Part shown: positions 17,574 through 26,171 of the stretch, piece by piece | Layout of the letters: the number at the start of each line of letters is the position of its first letter | How positions within the stretch are numbered: the stretch's first letter is position 1 | NCBI GenBank assembly: GCA_022072615.1 | Contig: JAJVHS010000027.1 | Span: 1 to 51,381, forward strand | DNA: 51,381 nt | Source: Phycisphaerales bacterium | Lineage (GTDB): Bacteria; Planctomycetota; Phycisphaerae; Phycisphaerales; UBA1924 | Direction of reading: 5' to 3' | The notes under the pieces: generated by a model | The model's input: the letters and a program-made list of their open reading frames with translations, nothing else | What the model was told of the DNA's origin: nothing | Databases searched by the model: none | Program-made: the position numbers and the translations under genes

Positions 17574-18707
17574 TTACGGCCGTGGGACCGGATACAAACC
17601 GGGCTGGGGCAGATGAATGATGAACGTCTGGTACTGGCCGCTGGGCAGGAGGCCGATCCCCGCGATCGTGTACCCGTCGGGGGAAAGTGCGTTGATCTGC
17701 CGAACGTCCATGCCCGGGGGCAGGGTGAGGCCCAGGCTCGCGACGTACGTCGTGTCCTTGACCATCCCCGTCTTGGGAGTCCAGACAAAGCCGTCCACCG
17801 AGCCGCCGGGGTACCAGCTGTACATGTTCATGCCGACGGCGATCTGACCGTTGTCGGACACCGCGTCGACCCGAGCGCCGCCCGAGGTGAGCTGCGTCCC
17901 GGGCAGCCAGCCGAGCCTCTGCGCGACATAGCTCGTCCCGTTCCAGCGCCACAGCGTCGCGCTGCGTGTCGCCATGGACTCGTCAACCGAGTCGCCGCCG
18001 AGGATCGTGCCCGCGCTGTTCACTGCCTCGAGCGTCGTCGGGATGCCGTACGCCTGCAGCGTCATTTTGACGCCGTTGCGCCACACCGTCGGGCACCACG
18101 GGCCGTCGTACCGCTCTTCCCACCCGACGAGCACCTTGCCGTCGAGGTTCGCCGCGTTGATGCGAACGCTCCGCCCGGGCGTCTTGTCCACGGCGTACAT
18201 GCCGCCGGCAACCGACCACGAGCACCCCTGCGCGTCACCGGCGGTGTTCCAGTAAAAGCCGGTCACGTGGCGGCCATCGCCCGAGATGCCCCACGCCGAC
18301 CCCATCCCCAGGTCCATCACCCTGCCGTCGGCCGGCATCGGCGGCATGGCCTCCGTCCAGCCCGTCGAGATGTCCCAGAGGCCGATGGTTTCAAGGTTGT
18401 CCGAGCTGAGAATCGTCGCCGAGATGCGCCTGCCGTTGTAGGAAATGTCCGGCGTTCCGGCGCCGACGCCGATCACCGGCACCGTGGCCCGGCCGAGCCG
18501 CTCCACGCCACCCGTGGGGGTCCAGCGGAAAGTCTCGTAGCTGCCGTCGCCCTGGACGTTCCCGCACGCGGCGATCCCGTTGGTCGCGATGTCCGTTACC
18601 AGGAACCCCGGCGGAAGGAGCGTGATGGTCGCCCCGGCCGACGCGACGGTCGCGCTGACCCCGATGGCGGCGGCCGCCGCCGCGACGATGCAATCTCTGA
18701 TCATCAT
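17574..18707 (-). CDS. Exported HAF-type repeat protein
   Basis: A protein of 377 aa from the ATG at 18707. MMIRDCIVAAAAAAIGVSATVASA is a signal peptide. The rest is a series of beta repeats built on the pattern W-x(n)-A-x-S-x-D/N-G-x-x-I-x-G: examples are DISYNGRRISAT, GISGDGRHVTGF, AVSDNGQIAVGM and ALSPDGYTIAGI, alternating with W-rich strands such as ATLWRWNG and DGFVWTPKTG. This matches the extracellular HAF repeat family, of unknown function. It has no PEP-CTERM tail, unlike its neighbours. It is followed by a strong terminator and preceded by another exported-protein gene on the same strand. Confidence 0.75.
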   Translation of the reverse strand: MMIRDCIVAAAAAAIGVSATVASAGATITLLPPGFLVTDIATNGIAACGNVQGDGSYETFRWTPTGGVERLGRATVPVIGVGAGTPDISYNGRRISATILSSDNLETIGLWDISTGWTEAMPPMPADGRVMDLGMGSAWGISGDGRHVTGFYWNTAGDAQGCSWSVAGGMYAVDKTPGRSVRINAANLDGKVLVGWEERYDGPWCPTVWRNGVKMTLQAYGIPTTLEAVNSAGTILGGDSVDESMATRSATLWRWNGTSYVAQRLGWLPGTQLTSGGARVDAVSDNGQIAVGMNMYSWYPGGSVDGFVWTPKTGMVKDTTYVASLGLTLPPGMDVRQINALSPDGYTIAGIGLLPSGQYQTFIIHLPQPGLYPVPRP

Positions 18708-18790
18708 GGTGTGCTCTTTATGACCGTGTTCTGAACGCTCGTGATCGACGCTTGCTGATTGGCCGGTCCCACCGACCGCACCGGAAGCAT

Positions 18791-18825
18791 CGTGCCGTCC
18801 GCAACCGATCGCCGCGGACGGCACG
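18791..18825 (-). terminator. Hairpin downstream of the PEP-CTERM gene
   Basis: CGTGCCGTCCGC (18791-18802) and GCGGACGGCACG (18814-18825) form a perfect 12-bp stem with an 11-base loop, 25 bases past the stop of the gene at 18850. No T-run follows, so termination without help is uncertain. Confidence 0.5.
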
Positions 18826-18849
18826 ACCGGAGAGAGAGAGTCATGCCGT

Positions 18850-19485
18850 TCACCGGCGACGACGGGCCATTGCAAGCCCGCCCAGCCCCAGGAGCGCCGC
18901 GCCGGCCGGAGCGGGCACCGCGTCCCACGACATGTTGTCCGCGTACGCCTCGGGGAAGAAGCCAAAGCCCACAAGGCGGATCTCATCGAAGGTGGACCCG
19001 CCGTCGGCGACGATGTTCACCCATGTGTCGCCCACGCCGCCCCAGGCCGGGTCGGTGATGAACAGGCTGCCGACCTCCACGCCGTTGCTCAGGGCGACCA
19101 CGATCGCGCCGCCGCCCATCATCGTCGCCGGTCCCGACGTATCCCAGTACTGGCACGAGAACGCCGTCAGGTCGTTCGAGAACGTCATGAACGCGCCCCA
19201 CGGGGCGCCGAACGCGTTGCCCTCGCCGAGCCAGAACATCCCCGGGCCGGTGTTGAACTGGTTCACCACCTGGACCCCCGCCCCACCGATCAGGCTCGAC
19301 AGTCCGATCGCCGACCACTCCGACCCCGTCACCTCGCCGGTCGGACCACCCACCTCATCAAAGTTCAACGTCGTCGCGTACGTCGGAGCGCTCGCGCCTT
19401 GGGTGACGGTGACCGCGGCCTGAGCAGCCGACGTAAGACCCAGAACCATCCCCACCGCCAGACCAGCGTTGACCAGACGTGCCAT
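18850..19485 (-). CDS. Exported PEP-CTERM-like protein
   Basis: A protein of 211 aa. MARLVNAGLAVGMVLGLTSAAQA is a signal peptide. The C-terminus VPAPAGAALLGLGGLAMARRRR has the sorting motif, membrane segment and Arg cluster of PEP-CTERM-like proteins. The mature part is beta-rich: NFDEVGGPTG, WGAFMTFSNDLTAFSCQYW and FDEIRLVGFGF recall carbohydrate-binding-like or choice-of-anchor jelly-roll domains, but the assignment is not firm. Its promoter lies among TGTCAA repeats shared with the divergent gene at 19664. Confidence 0.8.
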   Translation of the reverse strand: MARLVNAGLAVGMVLGLTSAAQAAVTVTQGASAPTYATTLNFDEVGGPTGEVTGSEWSAIGLSSLIGGAGVQVVNQFNTGPGMFWLGEGNAFGAPWGAFMTFSNDLTAFSCQYWDTSGPATMMGGGAIVVALSNGVEVGSLFITDPAWGGVGDTWVNIVADGGSTFDEIRLVGFGFFPEAYADNMSWDAVPAPAGAALLGLGGLAMARRRR

Positions 19486-19554
19486 GTTGATCTTCTCCCG
19501 TGTTCCTGTCAGGACTGCGGCCCCCGCGGACGCCCGTGGATGGCCATGGGGTCC

Positions 19555-19582
19555 AGTGTACGGGTTTGTACCGTCATGTCAA
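19555..19582 (-). promoter_or_regulatory. Sigma70-type promoter of the PEP-CTERM gene
   Basis: On the minus strand TTGACA (19582-19577), a 16-base spacer and TACACT (19560-19555). The -35 box is itself one of the repeated hexamers in this intergenic region. Confidence 0.55.
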
Positions 19583-19636
19583 ATGTCAATTTTGACAAAT
19601 CTTGGGACGTCCTATTGATGCGCTGGGCATTTGACA
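19577..19636. repeat. TGTCAA/TTGACA repeat set, candidate operator
   Basis: TGTCAA occurs at 19577-19582 and 19584-19589, and its inverse TTGACA at 19592-19597 and 19631-19636. The second and third copies form a palindrome with a two-base centre. The block lies between two divergent genes and includes the -35 element of one of them. Confidence 0.5.
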
Positions 19637-19663
19637 TTACAGTTTCCTTGAACCAGTCCAACC

Positions 19664-20926
19664 ATGACACCAAGCATTGACCAAACCAACGGGATCTCTC
19701 GGCTCCCGTCTCCCATCCGCGTGGAAGTGCCGGGCGAAACGCTCGAAGACGTCGTCGCCGCATTCCACCTCGCCCGGGCCGAGGTCGCCTCTCTCTTCGC
19801 GGCCATCGGTCTGGATCCCAGCAAGACCCGCGAGACCGCTCGGGCGCTTGGGATCAACCGCGGCCTGGCGTGGCGGATCTCCCGCATGGTGCGCGAGTCG
19901 GATCCCGCCGCGGCGGCTAGCGACGTCCCCGGCACCGCGAGCATGGCGCGGCTGTTCAATGCCTGCCGCGAGCGCGGCGTTTCCGAGAGCGCCCTGGCCG
20001 CGACCGCCGCCGCGTTCACCCGCTTCGAATCCGCCCTCAGCGCGTGCACCGGCGACCGCAAGACCCTCGCCATGCTCATGGCGAACCTCTCGACCGCGCA
20101 CGATCGGTCCGAGACCGAGAAGGCGCGCCGAACGCTGTTCGAAGGCGCCTGCGGCGTCTGGGGCGTCCAGGCGCAGACGCGGTTCGTCACGGTGTTCCTC
20201 TACCCCTCGGCCTCGGATCCCACCATGCTCGATGCCGGGCACGTCACCGGGTACGTCGGGTTCCGCCGCCTGAGCTCCAAGCCCTGGCCCCTCAGCTACG
20301 AGGCGGTGCACAAGTCAACCGGCGAAGCCGAACGCTTCGTCAAAGAGCCCCTCGACCCGGTCGGGTTTACGGAGGGCCAGCTCCAGCTCATCAAGGCCTT
20401 CTGCAGCCCGACCACGCCCGACATCGAGGTCGTCACCTCCAACGAGTACAAACGTTTCGAGCTGGCCGCGGGCCCCGTCGGCAACCAGGGGCTCACGACC
20501 TGCGTCTTCGGCACGCGCCTGCGGTCGATCTACCCGCGCTACTCGGACACGCCCAACACCGCCGGGTTCATGGTCATCCTGACCACGCCCACCGAGCGGG
20601 TCCTCTTTGACTTCTTCGTTCACCGCGACCTGGGCAACGCCCCGGTGCGCACGCACCTGCTCGACCGGCTCAGCCACCTCTACGGCAACATCGAGAGCGA
20701 GTTCGAGCGCCAGTCGCTGCCGCTCGCCGAGCAGGCCCGTCAGCTCCCGCGCGGCGCCGCGGGCACCATGTGCCACTACATCCCGTGGTACACCAAGTTG
20801 ATCGAGTTCGTCACCGAACGCATCGGGCACGACGTGAACGAGTTCACCGGGTCGCGTTTCGAGATGAACTACCCGCCGATCTCGACGACGCTCAGCCGGC
20901 GTATCGACCTGCACCCGCAACCCTGA
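19664..20926 (+). CDS. Hypothetical protein, possible DNA-binding regulator
   Basis: A protein of 420 aa that I cannot assign to a family. Residues 54-76 (KTRETARALGINRGLAWRISR) read like a helix-turn-helix of the type that begins with an Ala-Arg-x-LG core. The middle and C-terminal parts are mixed alpha/beta with no signal peptide or membrane segment; GVWGVQAQTRFVTVF, YVGFRRLSSKPWPLSYE and PWYTKLIEFVTERIGHD may form one large domain. Position suggests a role in controlling the divergent PEP-CTERM gene or itself through the TGTCAA repeats between them; this is inference. Confidence 0.6.
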   Translation: MTPSIDQTNGISRLPSPIRVEVPGETLEDVVAAFHLARAEVASLFAAIGLDPSKTRETARALGINRGLAWRISRMVRESDPAAAASDVPGTASMARLFNACRERGVSESALAATAAAFTRFESALSACTGDRKTLAMLMANLSTAHDRSETEKARRTLFEGACGVWGVQAQTRFVTVFLYPSASDPTMLDAGHVTGYVGFRRLSSKPWPLSYEAVHKSTGEAERFVKEPLDPVGFTEGQLQLIKAFCSPTTPDIEVVTSNEYKRFELAAGPVGNQGLTTCVFGTRLRSIYPRYSDTPNTAGFMVILTTPTERVLFDFFVHRDLGNAPVRTHLLDRLSHLYGNIESEFERQSLPLAEQARQLPRGAAGTMCHYIPWYTKLIEFVTERIGHDVNEFTGSRFEMNYPPISTTLSRRIDLHPQP

Positions 20927-21092
20927 GCGCGGATGCCGGCGGCGGCTGTACCCCGATCCGCGCCCATCTGCACACCAACATCACGACGGGCGCACCCGCC
21001 CAGCCGATGCAGGCGTCCACCCTACCTCGGGTCGCGGCGCCATCCACGCCCTTGTGTCTACGCTCTTGCGAAGGTCCATCGAGGAATTCGCG

Positions 21093-22346
21093 ATGCAACC
21101 GACGCAGGCCGACGGGCGCTCCATGCCACCAGCGGCCGCCGCTTCCACGGGCTCCGGCGCCCGGCCAGGGTACTTCCTCACGACACCGACCATCTCGGCG
21201 AGCGGTCCGCGCGGCCCGCGATTTGCTTTCTTCGAAGACGCCTTCAGGCCTTTCTATCTCCTTGCCGCCATCTTCGCGGCGGTGGCGATCCCGCTGTGGG
21301 TCGTCATGTGGGTGCACGGCGTTCCGTCGACGGCGATCCCCGCGCTGTTCTGGCACGGCCACGAGATGGTGTTCGGCTTCGGCGTCGCGGTCATCATCGG
21401 ATTCCTCTTCACGGCCGCGCGAAACTGGACCGGACTGCCGCTTCCGTCGGGAGTCCCGCTCGCGTTCCTGGTGGCGATGTGGCTGACGGCACGGGCCGGC
21501 ATGTTCGCCTTCTACGGCGTCGCGGTCGCCGTGATCGATGTGCTGCTGCTCCTGATTGTCGCGGTCGTGCTCGGAATCAAGTTCGTCCGAGCCCGGAACC
21601 TGGGAAGCATCCCGCTGCTGGCGGTCCTGCTGTCGCTGTGCGCGGCGAACGCGGTGTTCCACGCGGCCGTGCTCGGAACCCTCACCATCAGCCCGATCGC
21701 GGCGACCGAAGCCGGGCTCCTGTGCGTCGTGCTCGTGGAGCTGATCATCGGCGGCCGGGTCGTTCCCGCGTTCACCGCCAGCGGCGCGCCGGGCGTCCGT
21801 CAGTTCCGCAGCGCCGCACTCAACTGGGTCGCCATCGCGGCGGCAGCGCTCGCCATCCTGGCCGACTTGCTGCCCGTCGGACCCGCTCCCGCCGGAGCAG
21901 TCGCGGTCGTCGCCGGGCTCCTGCTGCTGGTCCAGAGTATCGGCTGGAACCCCCTCGCCGCGCTCCCCAAGCCCATGCTGTGGATTCTCCACGTCTCCTA
22001 CGCGTGGATCCCGGTGGGCCTCATCCTGCTCGGGCTCTCGCGCTTCACCGATGTCCCCAGGTCGGCGGCCATCCACGCGCTGGCCGTCGGGTCGATGGGC
22101 GGCCTGATCATCGGCATGATGACCCGGACGGCGCTGAGTCACTGCGGGATGCCCGTCCGGGCCGGCCGTGCCGAGATCGCCAGCTTCTTCCTCATCGTGG
22201 TCTCGGTGGCCGCGCGACTCACCGCCGCGCTTGTCCCGCCGGTCTACGACGCGGGGCTCGTCGTGGCGGCCGGATCCTGGGCGGCGGCGTTTGCGATCTA
22301 TGCGGCGGCGTACGGGCGACGCCTCGTCGTGAAGCAGGCCGCCTGA
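21093..22346 (+). CDS. NnrS-family membrane protein
   Basis: A protein of 417 aa from the ATG at 21093, chosen for the GAGGA seven bases upstream; an ATG at 21054 has no such site. After an N-terminal tail of about 50 residues (AFFEDAFRPFYLLAAIFA) there are roughly 12 hydrophobic segments. FWHGHEMVFGFGVAVIIGFLFTA and GGRVVPAFTA are the conserved NnrS motifs, with His residues proposed as metal or heme ligands. NnrS proteins are linked to nitric oxide stress and denitrification in proteobacteria. No denitrification gene is nearby, so the role here is open. Confidence 0.85.
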   Translation: MQPTQADGRSMPPAAAASTGSGARPGYFLTTPTISASGPRGPRFAFFEDAFRPFYLLAAIFAAVAIPLWVVMWVHGVPSTAIPALFWHGHEMVFGFGVAVIIGFLFTAARNWTGLPLPSGVPLAFLVAMWLTARAGMFAFYGVAVAVIDVLLLLIVAVVLGIKFVRARNLGSIPLLAVLLSLCAANAVFHAAVLGTLTISPIAATEAGLLCVVLVELIIGGRVVPAFTASGAPGVRQFRSAALNWVAIAAAALAILADLLPVGPAPAGAVAVVAGLLLLVQSIGWNPLAALPKPMLWILHVSYAWIPVGLILLGLSRFTDVPRSAAIHALAVGSMGGLIIGMMTRTALSHCGMPVRAGRAEIASFFLIVVSVAARLTAALVPPVYDAGLVVAAGSWAAAFAIYAAAYGRRLVVKQAA

Positions 22347-22432
22347 GCGTTGGAACGGGTCGCCCGGCACCCGGGGGCCGATTCGGCGACGAATCAGCGG
22401 CCAAACATGCCCAAATCCTGTACGCTGGGAAG

Positions 22433-25018
22433 ATGCCCGAGCCGGCCAGCTCAACCGACAAGACCACCCTTGGGGGTGCACCGAGTCTGCACGACCCGGC
22501 GAATGACGCGACCGTCATCGGCTCGGTGACGGGCGAAAAGCCCGGCGATCGCATCGGTCCCTACAAGCTGCTCCAGCTCCTGGGCGAGGGCGGTTTCGGG
22601 TCGGTGTTCATGGCCGAGCAGGAAGAGCCCGTCCAGCGGCGCGTCGCGTTCAAGATCATCAAGCTGGGGATGGACACCCGCCACGTGGTGGCGCGGTTCG
22701 AGGCCGAGCGCCAGGCGCTCGCGCTCATGGACCATCCGTGCATCGCCAAGGTGTTCGATGCCGGATCGACGCAGAGCGGCCGGCCGTACTTCGTGATGGA
22801 ACTGGTCCGCGGCACGCCCATCAACGAGTACTGCGACGCCAACAACCTGACGATCGACGAGCGGCTCCTCCTCTTCGCGCAGGTCTGCAAGGCGATCCAG
22901 CACGCGCACAGCAAGGGCGTCATCCACCGCGACATCAAACCCTCCAACGTGCTTGTCTCGACCCAGGACGCCCGGGCCGCGGCGAAAGTCATCGACTTCG
23001 GCATCGCCAAGGCGACGTCGGGCCGGCTGACGAACATGACGCTGTTCACCGAGCAGCGCCAGTTCATCGGGACGCCGGAGTACATGTCGCCCGAGCAGGC
23101 CGAGGGATCGGCCGACATCGACACCAGAACCGACGTCTATTCGCTCGGCGTGCTGCTCTACGAGCTGCTGACGGGCTCGACCCCCTTCAGCACCCGCGAT
23201 CTCACGTCGGTGGCCGTCGGCGAGATCCAGCGCATCATCCGCGAAGTGGATCCGCCCAAGCCGTCCACCCGCTTCCGCCAGACCGCCCAGACCAGGCCCG
23301 GCGTGGCCTCCTCGCGGCGGACCGAGCCGGGGAAGATCGGGAGCCGGCTGCGCGGCGAGCTCGACTGGATCGTCATGAAGGCGATCGAAAAGGACCGCCA
23401 CCGCCGGTACGACACGGCCAGCGGCCTGGCCGACGACATCGAGCGGTTCCTCCGTGGCGACCCCGTGCTCGCGGCGCCGCCGAGCAACCTCTACCTGGCT
23501 CGGAAGTTCGCCTCGCGCCACCGAGCCGCGGTGACCGCGGCGTCGCTGGTCGCGGCCGCGCTCGTCCTGGGCATTGTCGGGACGGCCATCGGCATGGTGA
23601 ACGCGAGCCACCAGCGCCGGCTCGCCGAGGACCGGCTCCAGGAAGCGCAGGCGACCGTCAAGTTCCTCGATGACATGCTCGGCGCGCCGGACCCGTACTC
23701 ACAGGGTCGCGACGTGATGGTGCGCACGGTGCTGGACCGCGCGTCGGGTTCGATCGGCGCCGAGTTCAAGGACCGCCCGCTCATCGCGGCCAGGCTCCAC
23801 GGCACGGTCGGCGGCACCTACCTCAACCTGGGTGATTTCAAGAACGCCCAGCACCACGTGCAGCAGGCCTACGACCTGTACCGTCGCGAGCTGGGGGAGG
23901 ATCACGAGGAAACCTGCCGCGCCCGCAACGCGCTGGGCCTCGTCCTTGTCGAACTCGTCCTCGCCGACCAGGCCGAGCCGCTCCTGACATCCGCGATGGA
24001 GCGGCACGAGCGGCTCTTCGGCCGCCGCCACGAAATCACCGCGGGCACCATGGACGCCCTCACCCAGCTCTACACGAGACTCGAGCAGCGCGACAAGGCC
24101 CTCCCGCTCGCCAAGGAACTGGTCGAGATCCGCTCGCAGACCTTGCCGCCCGACGACCCTCGCGCCGTGAGCGCCGTCAACACGCTCGCGCTGCTGTACG
24201 CCGACCTCGAGCAGTTTGAAGAAGCCGAGCGGCTGTACGAGAGTGCGCTGAGCATCCTCGAGAAATCGAAAGGTCCGGACCACCCCGCCACCCTCGAGAT
24301 CCGCGGTAACTTCGGGTGGGTGGAGTACACCGCCGCGATGGCGGGCAAGAGCCAGAACAAGGAGGCCTACTCGCGCCGCCTTGCCCGGGCCCGGCAGTTC
24401 GACGAGCAGACGCTCGAGGCCCGGACGCGGATCCTGGGTCCCGAACACCCCAACACGCTCGACGTCATGAACAACCTCGGGACCGTGTACCGCGAGCTGG
24501 GGATGTTCGAGGAGGCCGACAAGCTTTCGCTCAAGGACATCGAGGTCAGCGTCCGCGTGCTCGGGGAGCTGCACCCCGACTCGATCGCGAGCATCGCCAA
24601 CATGGGCAACTCGCTGCGCACGCGCAAGAGGTTCGACGAGGCGGCCGTCTACCTGGATCGTGCGCTCAACAACGCCCGGCAATCACTCCCCAAGGACGCC
24701 CAGGGGCTGGCGTTCATCCTCGGGTGGTACGGGTCGTGCCTGGGCGAGCTCGGCCGCTTCGAGCAGGGCGCCGGCATGCTCGAAGAGGCGCACGGGATCA
24801 TCACCAGAACGATGGGAGAAGGTCATCCGATCGGTGGGATGATGGCCCTGGACCTCCAGCGGCTGTTTGATAAATGGGACAAGGCCGACCCCAGAAAGGG
24901 TCACGCCGAACAGGCATCGAAATGGCGATCGCTGACTGCCCGACCCGCCGAGAGCGCGCCCAGCGCCGCCCCCAGTGCGGACAAAGTGGAGGCGGCCCGC
25001 GAGCCGCGGACAGAATGA
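22433..25018 (+). CDS. Membrane Ser/Thr protein kinase with TPR repeats
   Basis: A protein of 861 aa. The kinase domain (residues 42-342) has the glycine loop GEGGFGSV (51-58), the lysine K74, HRDIKPSN (165-172) and DFG (188-190), with GTPEYMSPEQA as the activation segment. One membrane span (about 366-388, VTAASLVAAALVLGIVGTAIG) follows. The outside portion is a series of tetratricopeptide repeats of the kinesin-light-chain type (for example NALGLVLVELVLADQAEPLL and NTLALLYADLEQFEEAERLY). This architecture is abundant in planctomycetes and probably senses a peptide or protein ligand. The stop codon overlaps the 3' end of the convergent tRNA-Glu gene. Confidence 0.95.
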   Translation: MPEPASSTDKTTLGGAPSLHDPANDATVIGSVTGEKPGDRIGPYKLLQLLGEGGFGSVFMAEQEEPVQRRVAFKIIKLGMDTRHVVARFEAERQALALMDHPCIAKVFDAGSTQSGRPYFVMELVRGTPINEYCDANNLTIDERLLLFAQVCKAIQHAHSKGVIHRDIKPSNVLVSTQDARAAAKVIDFGIAKATSGRLTNMTLFTEQRQFIGTPEYMSPEQAEGSADIDTRTDVYSLGVLLYELLTGSTPFSTRDLTSVAVGEIQRIIREVDPPKPSTRFRQTAQTRPGVASSRRTEPGKIGSRLRGELDWIVMKAIEKDRHRRYDTASGLADDIERFLRGDPVLAAPPSNLYLARKFASRHRAAVTAASLVAAALVLGIVGTAIGMVNASHQRRLAEDRLQEAQATVKFLDDMLGAPDPYSQGRDVMVRTVLDRASGSIGAEFKDRPLIAARLHGTVGGTYLNLGDFKNAQHHVQQAYDLYRRELGEDHEETCRARNALGLVLVELVLADQAEPLLTSAMERHERLFGRRHEITAGTMDALTQLYTRLEQRDKALPLAKELVEIRSQTLPPDDPRAVSAVNTLALLYADLEQFEEAERLYESALSILEKSKGPDHPATLEIRGNFGWVEYTAAMAGKSQNKEAYSRRLARARQFDEQTLEARTRILGPEHPNTLDVMNNLGTVYRELGMFEEADKLSLKDIEVSVRVLGELHPDSIASIANMGNSLRTRKRFDEAAVYLDRALNNARQSLPKDAQGLAFILGWYGSCLGELGRFEQGAGMLEEAHGIITRTMGEGHPIGGMMALDLQRLFDKWDKADPRKGHAEQASKWRSLTARPAESAPSAAPSADKVEAAREPRTE

Positions 25019-25090
25019 CCCCGGAGGGATTCGAACCCTCGTCACCACCGTGAAAGGGTGGTGTCCTGGACCAGGCTAGACGACGGGGCC
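25016..25090 (-). tRNA. tRNA-Glu (anticodon UUC)
   Basis: On the minus strand a 75-nt cloverleaf: acceptor GGCCCCG pairing with CGGGGTC (one G-U), anticodon stem CCACC/GGTGG with loop CTTTCAC (anticodon TTC), T stem GAGGG/CCCTC with loop TTCGAAT, and discriminator A. No CCA is encoded. The 3' terminal three bases coincide with the stop codon of the kinase gene on the other strand. Confidence 0.97.
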
Positions 25091-25320
25091 GGAGGAGGCC
25101 AATGGTAGGCGTCCGTCCACGCGCCGACCGCGCACGCGGGGCCCGGGTAGTAGGTCAGTTTGAATTTCCGCCCCATTCCACTCGCGCCGCAAGCGCGATA
25201 TCGCGATTCAGATCGCCGCGCGTATTTTGGCAGAGGCCATTGGAGAACGGTCCAAGACTCCGGCTAGGCCAAAGTCCACAGCAAAGAAGGCGTACAAGGC
25301 GACCTCTCGCTCTAGGAGAA

Positions 25321-25353
25321 AGGATCAGGCCCCTTCTTCTGGGGCCTGATCCT
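25321..25353 (-). terminator. Hairpin terminator overlapping the toxin stop codon
   Basis: AGGATCAGGCCCC (25321-25333) and GGGGCCTGATCCT (25341-25353) form a perfect 13-bp stem with a seven-base loop. On the minus strand it is followed by TTCTCCT. The stem covers the last codons and stop of the toxin gene, and being symmetrical could also stop transcription from the other side. Confidence 0.7.
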
Positions 25354-25723
25354 GCTCATCGTCGATTTTCGCTAGACCAAGTTCCACGATCTTCTGCGCT
25401 ACGCGGTAAACGTCTTCCTTGCTCTGCTCGCGCCGGATGCCGGCCGCGACGAAGAGCACCGTGATGTTCACCAGGACATCTCCGCTGGAAATCGTCTCTT
25501 CTTCCACGCGGTAGACAGCCCGGTAGCGGCTGTACGTGATGCGGTAGTACTCGGCCAGTGGTCCAACGAGCGGTTTGTGTACTTTGCGAGGGTCCTCGCA
25601 CTCGTACAACTCGTCTGCCTTTGCCAGTAGCCCAGCGCGCACTTTCTTCGGTAGTTTCTTCAGGCACTCCTTTGCCGTAGATGTCCACAGAATGCGAACG
25701 CGACGCTTGGGCTGATCGGTCAC
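25325..25723 (-). CDS. RelE/ParE-superfamily toxin
   Basis: A protein of 132 aa. The core VRILWTSTAKECLKKLPKKVRAGLLAKADEL (start), then VHKPLVGPLAEYYRITYSRYRAVYRVEE and an IVLFVAAGIRR-like strand (ITVLFVAAGIRRE) match the RelE fold: L-x-G-x-x-x-x-R-Y-R-x-x-Y-R-V. Members cleave mRNA on the ribosome or poison gyrase. The C-terminus is about 30 residues longer than usual and acidic. Its ATG overlaps the antitoxin stop by four bases (ATGA), so the two are translationally coupled. Third-position GC is lower than in the flanking genes, consistent with acquisition. Confidence 0.85.
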   Translation of the reverse strand: MTDQPKRRVRILWTSTAKECLKKLPKKVRAGLLAKADELYECEDPRKVHKPLVGPLAEYYRITYSRYRAVYRVEEETISSGDVLVNITVLFVAAGIRREQSKEDVYRVAQKIVELGLAKIDDEQDQAPEEGA

Positions 25724-25986
25724 AGTAGTTCTCTCTTCAGATCCTCGTGGTCATGGAGACGCCCATTCCTGATGTCCTCCAGGCTCTCTCTGAAGAGCTT
25801 GTAGGAATCGGGATCAGACACGATCTCGATCGTCTCCAACACCGTCGCCAAGAACTCGATATTGACTACCGCAAAGACAGGCTTGTTGTGCCGAGTGACG
25901 TGAATCACCCGCTCATCCTTCAGGCGCTCGTCAAGACGAGTGAACTGATTTCGAGCTTCAGTGATGTCGAGCGTTTCGGTGGGCAT
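25720..25986 (-). CDS. Phd/YefM-family antitoxin
   Basis: A protein of 88 aa from the ATG at 25986 with AAGGA immediately upstream; a GTG at 26040 would add 18 residues. MPTETLDITEARNQFTRLDERL is the Phd/YefM DNA-binding N-terminus (T-x-x-E-A-R-x-x-F), followed by VIHVTRHNKPVFAVVNIEFL, the dimer strands. The C-terminal helices (SYKLFRESLEDIRNG) should bind and neutralise the downstream RelE-like toxin. The family represses its own operon through palindromes; one candidate lies 37 bases upstream. Confidence 0.87.
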   Translation of the reverse strand: MPTETLDITEARNQFTRLDERLKDERVIHVTRHNKPVFAVVNIEFLATVLETIEIVSDPDSYKLFRESLEDIRNGRLHDHEDLKRELL

Positions 25987-26022
25987 GGGTTCCTTCGGGT
26001 GGGTGGTTCTCTCCTGTTCTTT

Positions 26023-26049
26023 TGCAGTCGCTCCTTTCACACGACTGCA
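26023..26049. promoter_or_regulatory. Inverted repeat ahead of the antitoxin, candidate operator
   Basis: TGCAGTCG (26023-26030) and CGACTGCA (26042-26049) are perfect inverse arms separated by 11 bases, so the arm centres are 19 bases apart, about two helical turns. The site lies between the antitoxin and the divergent transposase gene. Confidence 0.5.
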
Positions 26050-26171
26050 CAGAAGAATGTACGTACCAATCGACAGGCTGGCAACGCCATTTTACGAAGC
26101 ATTGTTCAAATTGGTGTACACTTTTTTTGCACAAAATGTCCAGTTTTCTGTACAGAACAGTTGACGGTGGG

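Noticed and set aside
20933..22432. Upstream extension of the kinase frame
   Set aside because: It is out of frame with NnrS on the same strand and has the Arg/Pro-rich look of a shadow; the kinase starts at 22433.
26115..26154. Two TGTACA palindromes ahead of the transposase as terminal repeats
   Set aside because: Only six bases each, both on the same side of the gene, with no matching copy downstream.
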